In this document: one piece after another, positions 1 through 12,700 of the stretch
How the letters are laid out: each line of letters starts with the position of its first letter
Position numbering within the stretch: the first letter of the stretch is position 1
Assembly (NCBI GenBank): GCA_959347315.1
Contig: OY365822.1
Location: forward strand, 8,460,809 to 8,524,808
DNA: 64,000 nt
Direction: 5' to 3'
Source: Bimastos eiseni
Taxonomy: Eukaryota > Annelida > Clitellata > Crassiclitellata > Lumbricidae
Program-made: the position numbers and the translations under genes
Notes under the pieces: generated by a model
The model's input: the letters and a program-made list of their open reading frames with translations, nothing else
What the model was told of the DNA's origin: nothing
Database searches by the model: none

Positions 1-629
1 AATGTACATACATACAGAAATGTGTAAAAGCATACATACTTAAATACATACATACAATTGCCTGTGAATAAACTGGAACATGTGTCTCTGCTCTTTGGGA
101 GTTGCAGAAATTTTGACAATAACTAATCTCAAAATAAACATAAAAATAACGATGTTGCATTATCACCCAAAACTGAATCTTGGGTCCAGATGTGCGTTAT
201 AGTGGGGCTCACAACAAGGAAATCCCGTTGTACCTACATTTCCTGTACCTGCACAGACATTCGCATGTCAATGTACACTGTACACACCAGTGCATTGTGG
301 GTACACATGCACTGGTCTAACTGTAAGTATACCAGGCGGCCTGTGCACATTGTAATTGTAATATCAAGATTTCTAAAGAACTCACAGAAGCAAAGTCTAT
401 TCATAGATGCTTGGAACCGAACTATTCACCAATGTTTGGAAAGAGACCATTCCCAAGTGCCTGGAACCAGACTATTCACAGGTGCATGGAACCAGCCTAT
501 TCACAGGTGCTTGGAACCAGATTATTCATGAGCCTATTCACATGTTTATAAGCATACAACAGTAATAGGTATGAGTATCGTACAGTATTAGATGTACTGG
601 CATGTACGAAAGTATGCAAGGCAGCCTAC

Positions 630-792
630 TTGTCAAAGCCTTGAGTGCGGCTGCCTTGAGCATCACCTTCAGCTGCCGTATCCGTATCTCCTCCACTCTG
701 CGTGAAACCACCTGCTCCCAGGCATACAGCTTCAGCGGTTTGATATTCTGCAGCATCTCTGTACACCGCTTCAGACGCAGATCGGCACACTC
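630..792 (-). CDS. ABCC8/9-like: SUR-like exon 8 (coupling helix region, last exon in window)
   Basis: 54 codons plus one base, acceptor GGATAG, donor ACAA|GTAGGC (phase 1). It contains LKRCTEMLQNIKPLKLYAWE, the ABCC-family motif equivalent to ...TNEMLRGIKLLKLYAWE. The remaining gene lies left of base 1. Confidence 0.92.
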
Positions 793-3700
793 CTATCCAA
801 GAAACAAGAGCAAAGGTCAGACGGAAGATCTATGTATCATATCATCGTAATATTTCATCAGCTTCCTCAGACCCTCTCCCTTCATCTGCCTTCTGCTCAG
901 TTTCTCATTATCCACATCCTACTCCAATTTCCTCCTCTTCCACGCCCTCGATTTCATCTGTCGTCTTCAAGCCCATTCCTCTTCTCTCCATTTCCTTTTT
1001 CCAATTCCTTTTGAAATACCCATCCTTCTCCCTTCTCCTCTTCCATTAACCCATTGGCTTCCCTTTCTGCCTTCTCTTGTTCCTTTCCTTCCTCCATTCT
1101 AAATGCATACCCTCCTCCATTCTGCTTCCCTTTCTTTCCTATAATTTAATTTATTTCATCAACTTACCAACACATGACGTACACAGCTGAAACTGTGTCA
1201 CGCAATTACAGCATCATCACAAAATATTATTGTCAGCACCACAGCTCCAGCATCACCTATACCAGCCCAGCATCACCTATACCAGCCCAGCATCACCTAT
1301 ACCAGCCCAGCATCACCTATGCTGGCAGCCGCAGTCGTTCTAGGTGCAATGAAGACAATACAAGCCCTCCAGCAGCTAATACTATACCGGTAATGTCATT
1401 TTAATCAATAATCAGATAATAACATTTGTATCTTCCAGATTTAGCCAGCGGGAAAAAAGAAATCTCATTATCTCTAGCTCTAGTAGTTCTATATCTTTAT
1501 TGGCATTATGAGTCAGTTTTCGAAAGACAAGATAATGTAATCAGATGCAAAGGTGTTAATGCAAGAAATATCAACACCTAAACCATTATTATCACTTTCA
1601 TTGTTATCATCGGTATTGTTAGCATCATTAATATTAATGTGACCATTATTATCATCAATTGATAACATATTATTATTATTATTATTATTATTATCATTAT
1701 CATCGTCATCAGCATCATTAATATTATTAAGTCAATTTGCCACCGCATCGCAACATAGCTTATTGCTGCAGCCTGGCTATTTCGGACTTGATTCGATATG
1801 GTGCCTGCGAACTAACTACTTTTTATTACGCGTCTCTCGAAGACTCACATTACATTACATGACATAACCAAGAATATCATCACCAGTACCATAACTCCTA
1901 CTATCATCATAATCATCACCATCACCAGTACCATAACCACTATCATCATTATCATTATTAGTACCATAACCACGACTATAACCATCGCCAGTACCATATC
2001 CGCTACCATCATCATCATGAGTACCATAGCCACACCCATTATCATCACCATGACCAGCAGTTCAAGCAAAAGACACAGCAAATTCCAGTATGAAAGAACT
2101 GCATACTTACAGAAATGTCCTTCTGGACAGCTGACAGTTGAGTGGCCATCAAATACTGAAGAAGAGCAAGGATGACAACAGCGACGCCTCCAATCAACGC
2201 ACTCCACCCGATGATGCCGTAAAGCATGCCAATTGCAAGGATCATCTGCAACAGACCACAGCACTGCCATGCATCCCTATGCAACCGATACGCATCGGCA
2301 CCAGCGTCCGTCTAAACAAGGGGATAGGACCAGCCGCCCGTCCTCATGTGCTAAGGCGGAGAAAATGAAGTCGCTAACACTTTATACCTAGGGATGCCTC
2401 CATGAGTTAGTTCAAGTGACTACTCTTGTTCCTCCTCCTTTTCTTCTTCTTCCATGTCTCCTCTAAGGATGGGCTATGTCTTACCGCACAACTACATGTA
2501 CTAAACAAAATTGTGCCTTCTCAGTGGTTTTGGCCCTCGCTCTTGAACACACTCCTGCCGAGCAGGGTCCACTCAGACTCTTCCTGTACTTGTCTCAAAA
2601 CTGCTCTTTTCAGCCCTAAGTAGTAGCCTTGGAGAGGCGCTATATAAATCTTCATAATAAATGAATGAAAGAACATAGGATGAAAGCAATTGTGAGTAAA
2701 GAACTTGGTCCCTACAAAGTGACTGCCTCTGCATTACCGGGCAAGGGCTCCAACCAATCGAACGATGAGACACGGCACCCCATTGACACACCCATGCCAA
2801 AGCAACATATCTCACACCATGTCATATCACCATGTCATATGAAAAGTACTAAAAACCAATACATCAATGTACCTCCTCGGTACATTAATTCTGCCGCACT
2901 CATGAAGGCGTTCTTAGCAGTCTATGAAATGGCCACACGGTGCTCACACACTTACAAGTATTGATATAAGATTCGCGTTTTATTGACAAGCTCACTGACT
3001 TAAGTAACAGTGAAACATGGTGGTACAAGTTTCACGATCACATCGAACACACATCTTGGCAGCTTGTTCGGCATCCACTCATTAGACTGCCTCACATCAG
3101 ACATTCAACTTAACCAATGTCGCTGCAGCCTAGCGAAAGAAGGATTAGTGAACCCTACTACAGAGGATATGGGTATCGAACTTGGTTCCTCAGCTCTGCA
3201 CCTCTGTGTGTTCACCCATCACTCTATGGCCAACATTTAACAAATCCTTTCGCAGGAAACATGGGTCTTTTATTTATTTTTTATTTTCTTTATTTTGTCA
3301 TTTAATTTCCCCCTTCTTCCAAAATTTTTTGCTCAAAAGTGCACACGTCTCAAAGGCGCAATTGCAGTTGTACTAAGGACTTGCTCAAGGTCCCTACACA
3401 GCGACTGACTCCTCAGACGAGGGTCGAAACCCACTCACTCAGCGCAGACTGAGTGTTACGGGCCGACCGCTCTAACCAATCGGCCACCGTGCCACACATA
3501 ATGAGTAACTATTGTAACAGTTTACGACTATTCGGAATTTCAGATGTTGCATCGTCTAAAAAATTACAATAGTAATGTTACTTAACTAAAATACAAAAGT
3601 AATGTTACTTAAAACAGTAAGTAACATTGCCATTGTAAGTAGCATTGTTACCATAAAAATGCTACTTATCAAAAATAGTAAACGATCGGCCACTGTGCCC

Positions 3701-6700
3701 ACGTTAATGTTGTGGTCATCCAGATGTTTTCTCACATGTCGTCAGACGACTTCTTTTGATAATTATAAATATTGCATGAAACAGAGGCACAGAAACTAGC
3801 AGCTGAGGCATTAGCAATCAGACTGAAGACACCAGAGGGTAAGACCCCAGTTCGGAAGAGTTACAGCCTCATGCCTACTCCGGCAGACACATACCGTCCT
3901 CATAATACTCATGACTATCACCTTCTTGAAGACACATACCTATTCTTACATACATATTATGCTCATAACAGACCCATACTCAACCTGACCCATGCCAAAA
4001 ACCTTGTGCAGAGTAAATACTTGTTCCAGTGTAACTCTGACCTTCTCAGCAGATAGGTAAAATTTCTGACAGGCTTTAAACTTTTCTGACATAATCATAT
4101 CTCCTCTGACAGACTATGATTATACCTCCTCTTTTTGCACCTGTAATTATTAATTTATATAGCGCCGCTCACAGCAGTGGCCATTCGGTATCACTCCCAT
4201 TGTGAGAACCATGAGAGTAGAAAAAGGCTTTTGGGAGGGAGAAGGACGTAGGAAGAGAATTAGGGATCCAAAGACAATGATAACATGTAAAGAGTAGGAA
4301 AGGGAATGGGAGACCTCAATAGTGGCAAAATATCTAGTTTCAGGCCATAGTGGTCCTAATAGGCAGAACACAGAAAGCATGCCACTCCAACGAGACGAGA
4401 AACTGTAGAAAGAGGGCAGTGACAGGCTCTGCCAGGCTTTCAATTTACATAGTGCTGGTGTATTAGCTGGTCTCCCTGAAGTGGCTTTTGTGGGCACTGA
4501 GAAGTTTTTGAAGATTTACATTACATTACACCATATCCAGCAAGCCCATACCTTGCTCAATGTATAATTTTATGTCTGTCTACTCAATATTCTAGTACAC
4601 GATCGTCTGATGTGCATTAGGCGCCCTACCCTCTGCCTGCCAGTCTGAATTTGTTTGTCTACTGCTGACTGCCACTCGCTGTACCCTTTAATCGTGATCT
4701 ATATGCGAAATTCGTCTCGATCCAGGCCACCTTCGTCCGCTCCGTCGACCCGTGAACACTCATGGTATCTCATGGAATTCCCATGCAGTCGGACACTGAT
4801 GAAAAACATCAGAGCAACTGATTCCCCGTAAAACAACTTGCTTCACACTGCGCATTTCCTTCCTCCACTGGTAAGAGTAGTCAGCCAAATGTTGATCGAT
4901 ATAAATTGGGAAGGTGAGTCATTGCGGTCATTCGTACGGCAGTTCTGTCCTATTTCTATGCAGTGATTAGCGAGCTAGACAGTCAGTCGCGAGGTCGGAG
5001 ATTCAAATCCTGGGAGAAATTGAGTTATAACACTTACTCAAAGCATCATGGGGTCGGCCGATGAAAACTTCCGGGAATCTGGCAAAGTCCGCGCTGTATA
5101 AACGCCCCTGTAGCAGAGATGGGGGTCCGACCCCCAACCCTCTCCCGGCAACTTGGACACTGACTCAAAGTCATTTGAGTTTGCTAAACAGTTCGTCAGT
5201 TCTTACCTGCTCAAGAATTCATTCACATCTGATCCTCCACCTTCGAACTCCCTACCTAAACAATTACCCTCCTTAACACTTAATCTGCCCCCTCATGCCC
5301 TCTGGTAACTGAATCTGAACCTCCACCAGGCAACCCTTAAGACAACCCTTCTGACTCGACCCAACATTCATGAAGTCTATAGGTTTATGATAGCGGTGTT
5401 CTGGATACAGATACGTTGGCCATAACAATCCTCACATTGTCCGTGAGGGCCGTTGACGGGTAGGGTGTTGGCCGGAGGGCTCAGGGACTCGGGGTGACAG
5501 CAGCTGCAGTTTAACAACAACCACCGTGTGATAACAAAGATCATTAGCATCGACCTCCCCCTATCTAGGCTTGGGACTGGCACTATCAGGGTGTAAACAG
5601 TGGCAGAGTCAGGGTGACAGAGAAGCACTGACCTTAAGGGGAAGCAGCCAGACGAAGTGGACGATACAGGCGCAGAAGAGCATGTTGTTGGCGTCGACCG
5701 ACAGGTGGCTGATAATCTGACCTATTGAGACGGCATGTGTACTGAAGTTCCACATGGACAGCGCCAGGATCTTCGTGTACATCAAAAGCTAGAGGTAACA
5801 ACAAAGCACATGTGCATCGCCTATACATTAATCTGAGCATTTCAAACTATTTAACAACCATAGTCTGCATACCATTCATACCATCATAGCCTGCATACCC
5901 ATCATAGCCAGCATACCTTGCATACCCATCATAGCCAGCATACCTTGCATACCCATCATAGCTTGCATACCTACTAACCGACCAATGGATTAGACAGATA
6001 GCTAATTTTAATTCTAATCGATCAGCTACAAGGTTTTGCTAATTCCAATTCTAATCTATTAGCCTATTTAAGTAGCTAATTCTAATCGATTAGTTTATTT
6101 AAGTAGCTAATTCTAATCAATTGGAATATTTAAGTAGCTAAGTCTAATCGATTAGAATATTTCATTGGCTAATTCTAATCAATTAGCACATTTAAGTAGC
6201 TAATTCTAAATAATTAACATATTTCAATAGCCAATTCTAATAAATTAGCAAATCGAAGTAGCTAATTCTAATCAATTAGCGAATTTAAGTAGCTAATTCT
6301 AATCAATTGGAATATTTAAGTGGCTAATTCTAATCGATTAGAATATTTCAGTGGCTAATTCCAATCAGTTACCATATTTCAGTAGCTAATTCGAATCAAT
6401 TGCAATATTTAAGTAGCTAATTCTAATCATTTAGCATATTTTAGTAGCTGATTCTAATAGATTAGCATATTTCAGTAATTGTTGTCAATTAGCAATTTTC
6501 TTAATCGCACCCATCTCAGGTACAAAATAGCTGTCTAACTTCTTTGAACCAGTGCATTCTTATACATGTGTCATAAGCAGAGCTTGAAGTGCGACAATAT
6601 GAAACTATATGCCATACCGGCACCTCTCCTGGCCGACTGCAAGCATACCGGTACTTCTCCAGACCAAAAAGCCGGAGAGGGGAATGGTTCTTGTAACCAT

Positions 6701-9700
6701 ACCGGCCCCTCTTTTCTCCCGCTTGAAGCCCTGGTCATAAGTAAGCCATCACCCTACCTCACCTGTGTTACCACAAATCCCCATTGCATCCAATCCACCA
6801 ACTAAGAACCAGTCCTTGCCTGCATCGCTCCTCGGAGCCGGACACCCTCTCGGATGACCAAGTAGTTTCCGGCCTGAAAGCACGTGTTCATGAGAATGCT
6901 GGAGATGAATAGGAAGAGCGCCAGAACGTATCCATTGGAAAAGAATTCCTTCACTTCCACCATGTCACCATCCTACCAGAAAGACAATAAATATGTAGAA
7001 TTCATGTGTGGGGAATGGGGATCACAGAGTAACGGATAGCTCACAGGGGCACATAGCTAAGGAACCGAATCCCGATACCCACACCCCCCCATAAGGTTGA
7101 CTAGTCCTTATTTCACTAGACAGCAGCGCAGGTCAAATTAGACGCATTACCTAATGGGCGCCTTGCATGACTGCTGACAGAATTATTATTATTACTCCGG
7201 TTGCAAGTGGATATTAACGTATGCAGGATTGCAATATAAACAATGGACGTCTTTAGCATCTAATATACATACTTCACAGAACCGATGTACACATGGCCTG
7301 CCTACATAAACAATTTTTAAAGGCAACTGGAAAACTTATATTAAACAGAGTCAATGTAATAGGCACACACATCAGCAGCAGAAAAATCAATTTCAAGAGA
7401 ACAGTCCAAAAAGTTTTGGAAACAACATTATTTTGTCTCCTTGGCTGTGTCCCCATCCCCACCCCATTCCACCAGGTACCCCCTGTTCCCTCCCCAAACC
7501 CACTAGGTTGTTCCCGTCTCAGGAGTGAAGAATATTAGAGAGACATTGCATAAATGATTAAGTGCAAATACACATGTTTCTATATAGCGCTTGACTGTCG
7601 ACTGATGCTTCAGAAGTTTGGAGATTATGACTACGACTGGCAGAGACCTTGATCATGATTACAGTGGGATTAATAGAAGTCCTTGGATCAGATCCGAATG
7701 AACTACTTATTATTCCTTACCCTACATTAATTGATGAACAAAACCATATAATTATCCATACGAATTCTTACTTTTGGTAGAGTGACATTTGTTGGCACGG
7801 CAGTCGCCTTCAGCTCCACAAACTTCAGAATGTGGATAAGAAGGATTGGATTTGAGAGATGGAAGAAACTTCCACCCAGCATGAACAGACCGGCAAGCAC
7901 CATCATCGACTGGCACTTCACCCAGTAGCATTTCCAAAGAGTGGCCGCCACCTGTTCGTCAGTCATTTGCTTATCCTGAATTGAATAGCAACACAGCAAT
8001 TACGTCATCTGACAGTTTCATTTCCAACTGTCAATCATGGTTTCAACTCAATGTTTACTACAGCTTCAGTGTCAGCGTTAACTACATTTTTTTCCAGTAT
8101 ACTAGCTGCAGTGTCATAGTTTCAACTGTGCATGCAGTCTTTGGTTTATAAGTATCATCATCATCACCACTAAAGACGTTCGCTCCAGTTTCAATTTAAA
8201 ATCTAAAAATATTTATGGTTAGTTCCATGTCGAGTTATAGAGCAAAAATCACTTCAACTCTGAGCAAATTTTCAATTTCATTTCATTTTTTGTGCTTGGA
8301 TGGATTTATGTTATGAGGCATCACTTCTTTTTTCATTTGCCATGCACTCTCTCTCTCTCTCTCTCTGTCTGTCTCTTTCTGTCTGTCTCTGTCTGTCTGT
8401 CTGTCTCTGTCTCTCTTTCTCTGTCTCTCTTTGTCTCTCTCTGTGTCTCTGTCTGTCTGTCTGTCTCTCTCATTTTTTAATAATACATGTGCAAGTTTTT
8501 AAACACAACAGAATAGTAGTTGATTTCACAGGCATGCATATAATGTCTGCATGCACATATTTATACATTTATGTAGAGCATTTTAAACTTCCATGTTTTG
8601 TTCTATACAGCATTGAGAAGCTTTGCCAATTTATCATCGATAAACAGTGATGATTTTCATTTTCTTGAGTTGCAGTGATCTTTATGATGAAAGATTGTTA
8701 AAATCTCGCTGGCAGAAGTGTGATGACTGAGAAATTACCTATCTTACCTTCTTACCTCATACTAACAGCTGGTACAATTGACATACATTACGCCTAATAC
8801 ACCTACGTGGGAACAGGACATTACTCCTCCCTCGGACATAACCCCTGGACATGAACCCCCGAACATTACCCTCCACCCCGATATTACACCCAGACATTAC
8901 CTCCCCATACCTTGAACTGTTCCTTAAAGCAATTTTGAACTTAAAAGATTAATTAACAAATTAATTAACAAATATGATTTAATGTTAATAACCAAAACAA
9001 GTTTGAGGTGAAAGATTAATTAACAAATGAAGTGTAATTAAGATTAATTAACACCTACCCTTTCTTCTTCAATTGCAGCAACCAAGCGACCGTAGTTGAA
9101 GGACGATCGTTCACTCTGCGACAAAAATAATACATTACTTACATTTCTCTCACATTTCTGATAAATTTGCCCAACTAACCTGAAGCCCACAGCAACTTCT
9201 GCATTTCAACAACAATACTGTCCAATCTGTAGATAACTTGAACCTGTATTTAAACTATGTCAACTGCAATTTTACCAGTAATCTGTTCACTCTTAAAAAC
9301 AGTGCAACCAGATTCATAATCATAAACTACAAACTCCTCCAAGGAGTCACTTTTGCAAGAGTGCTGCACTGCCAAAGTCAAGTTCTTGGGGTCATCAGAG
9401 GGGCAGGGCAGTTGTTATTAAAGCAGCTGTTATTTAGGTGTAAGACACAACTTTGTCTGATGACAAAATGTCATTGTGGCCTGAAGATATCCAGAACTTT
9501 GCTTGCATTGCTGTAGGAATCAATGACTGTATTCTGCCTAGAGGAGATTTAGTAAATTGTGGCCTGAATACCAAGTCCATTGGAGCAGGAAAGAGCACCA
9601 TAAGCCGACTCATCGAATGAGTAACCAAATTTCAGTTGTTAAGCCATTCAAATTTCTCAAGTTGTTTTTTAACGTCCAGTAACAGAAATTCAGTATTTGA

Positions 9701-12700
9701 TGAGTTAAAGAGAGTTTACTGGCCATCATACACGACAATCCTACCTCCTCAAAGGAAGCAGGCACAGTCCTGAGATAAGAGCAAAACACCTTTACAGGTT
9801 CTCAGCAGACATTATACAAAATGTTCTGTCAGTGACAATTATTGCCATTGTGCAGTTATAACCAGTCCAGATTAGATATCCAAACTATTTATCCAAATTC
9901 TAGGAAGTCAATACAGAGAAACAGTGAGTTTTGATGCATTTCTTAACCCTTTAATGACCAGCGTAATTGATTATGCCTTACGTTCTACTACGTGCTGGTC
10001 GTTAAAGGGTTAAAGGCAGTGATTGAATTGTCGGGGTGTTGGGGGTTGGGAGAGTTCAACCCCCAGTTCGTTTTTCAACCCTGCCAGTTAATTCTGACAA
10101 ATTATCTTGGGGTCAAGCGAATCCCAGATCAGCTTTCCGTGGCACCCACACCCACAGTAACCCTCTACAATCTTGCCCATATACCGGTTTCAGGTCCATA
10201 CAAATTTTAGTCAGGACATCTCAAGATGTGAAAAATTTTCAACACACTCGCCCCTCAGTTCAAATTTGACAATTGAAAACCTGGTTAAGGGAGGACAAAG
10301 AGTTCAAAGTTCGGACTAATACTGGTGGTCGATTCCATTCCACAGGGGTAGCAAATTGGAATGCATGATAGTCCATGACACAGCAACATCAAGGTTCAGC
10401 CAAAAGCCCAAAGAATGCAGACTTTGTGGCCAGTCCTTATTGGTAGATACCATACCATACATTACTCTATGGTCACATTGGGGACCAAGAAATAATGGAT
10501 AACAAACTGGAGCGGGATCATGCCCCACCACCTCAAAGGCAGACTAGTCCTTCCATTCGCTAGGCGACAGACGGTGCTGGTTAATTAGATGTAGGACGTG
10601 ATGAGAGCCTTGCATGGCTGCAGCATAGTTGAAATAATACTCCTGTAATAACTTGTGATCATTCATTCACACTATACTTATAATCATACTGCAGTGTGTC
10701 AGTTTGAAATCAATAAATGAAGCTCATCATTATCGTCATCATCGTCGTCGTCGTCATCATCATCATCATCCGTCGTCGTCGTCGTCACCATCACCATCAT
10801 CATCATATCACCATCATCATCATTATTATTATCATTGTTGTTGTTGTTATTGCTGCTGATTTGCTTACAGATTGTAGATTAGATTAGACCAGATGAATAG
10901 CCTGAGGAATACCAACCTCAGGCAGTTGGCCGAGGTCTTTCAGTTCGAGTGGATTCTTGCTTGCCTGGTCGATGAGACTCCTCATCCAGAAGTACGTGGC
11001 TTTTGAGGGTAAACTCACTGCGCTCTGGACGTAGTCTGTCTCTGCGAGAGACTCGGGTGGCTTCAGCATTCGACGCTTCTTGAAGAAGGCATACCTCTGC
11101 AAGTATTCCATCAATCAGCAGCCATTACATAAAATCGATCGACAAGCCACGATGCAAGCCTGTAACTTGTTTAAAATAATTTCTCTCTTCCAGTCTGTGT
11201 ATGTGCCTGTGTATGTGCTTGTGTATGTGCCTGTGTATGTGTCTGTGTATGTGTCTGTGTATGTGCTTGTGTAAGCGTATGTGTCTGCGTATGTGTCTGT
11301 ATATGTGTCTGTGACTCTGTGTATGTGTCTGTGTATGTGTCTGTGTACATGTCTGTGTATGTTTGATAGATGTTTCCTGTTCAGTGTCCTCTAGGAACCA
11401 TATCAAGGAGAAATTAGGAGACACTATCAACTGTTGGTTGTCTTGTATCTGTTGTAAACTGTACTGCTTTGTTATTGTATCATTGCTTTTTGGTGAACAA
11501 TAAACATTATGGTTATGGTTACTGAATTCTGTTGTATTTCGTGTAACATGTAATGTATTCAACCTGAGTGTTTATGCTGCATTTTTTAGTCCAGTGATTA
11601 AGGTGCTGGCTTGTCAACTAAGCTTGTTTGCCTATAGCAAGTGTATTTAGTAGCTACAAAATATATCCTTTGGTAAATAAAAATATTAGGAACAACATCA
11701 GGAAAAAACGAAAAGAAAAATGGCACTGTAATTACGATCTCATCCATCCTTTAGAATGACCTTCATACATGTAACTCTACAGTCTTGTATCTGTTGTATC
11801 TGCATATCACAAATGATATGCATACAAAGACTCATCACATTTTGTCTGACCATGCCTCTTTACACTAAGATGACGCAGAGACCTAATATGGTGCTATCAA
11901 GCAGGTAGAAGACGCTGTCAAGTGGCATCAGCAGGCAGGATAAGGCAATTCTAATCAAACAGCAAATAGAGCCTCCATCAGCATGACAATAAATCACCAC
12001 CTGTATGATCTTCTAGGGCAGAAAGTGAAGTGCCACCTGGCAACGGACTCTTTCACAGCCATAACTGTACACAAAACGAATTGTAAAGCACGATGTCTAG
12101 CTTGGCTGGCTGAATCAGTGCTTTGGTCCATACACAAAGTGATAAAGTAATCACTGCCTTTGTCCATACATAAAGCATAAAGTGGTAAAGTAATCACTGC
12201 TCTGGCCTATAAGCCAAAGTGATAAAGTAATGACCGCATTTGCCTGAACCCAAAGTGATAAAGTAATCGCTGCTTTGGTCCGACCTCAAAGTGATAACAG
12301 TAATGACCCAGTTCTCAATTATTGTGCCCACCGTCAATGTCGAGCTTCAAAGGGATCACGAGAGATTACAGGAACACTCGGTGAAGAGTAAACATGATGA
12401 ACGTCATCCAGGAATAAAAAAATAAAAATAAAGCTGTAAACGGACAGCACAGCGAAATCAGTGAGGTCAACTAATGGGGTGGGAGACCGATCTCTCACAG
12501 TTGCTCGAAGTGGAGGAGGGGTCAATGTTTTAGACATAAACTAGGGATTGTTGATTTCCGATAACATAACGGCCTGCAATACGAAAATTAATACAATACG
12601 CCAGAGTGGGGTTTATTCTCCCATTCCAGGTGGGGGCTAGAGGACATTGAAAGGGATTTTCTACCCACCCAACCCCCCCTCAAAGTCGTTGGAGCAACTT

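Noticed and set aside
4150..4497. 115-codon minus-strand open frame
   Set aside because: No recognisable domain; it ends in a TATAGCGCC-type dispersed repeat within a SUR intron, so it is likely transposon-derived.
9434..9628. 64-codon minus-strand frame in a SUR intron
   Set aside because: No SUR homology and no phase-compatible splice sites; the flanking SUR exons join directly without it.
11125..11562. Minus-strand His/Thr/Arg-rich open frame
   Set aside because: Produced by the TGTGTATG minisatellite.
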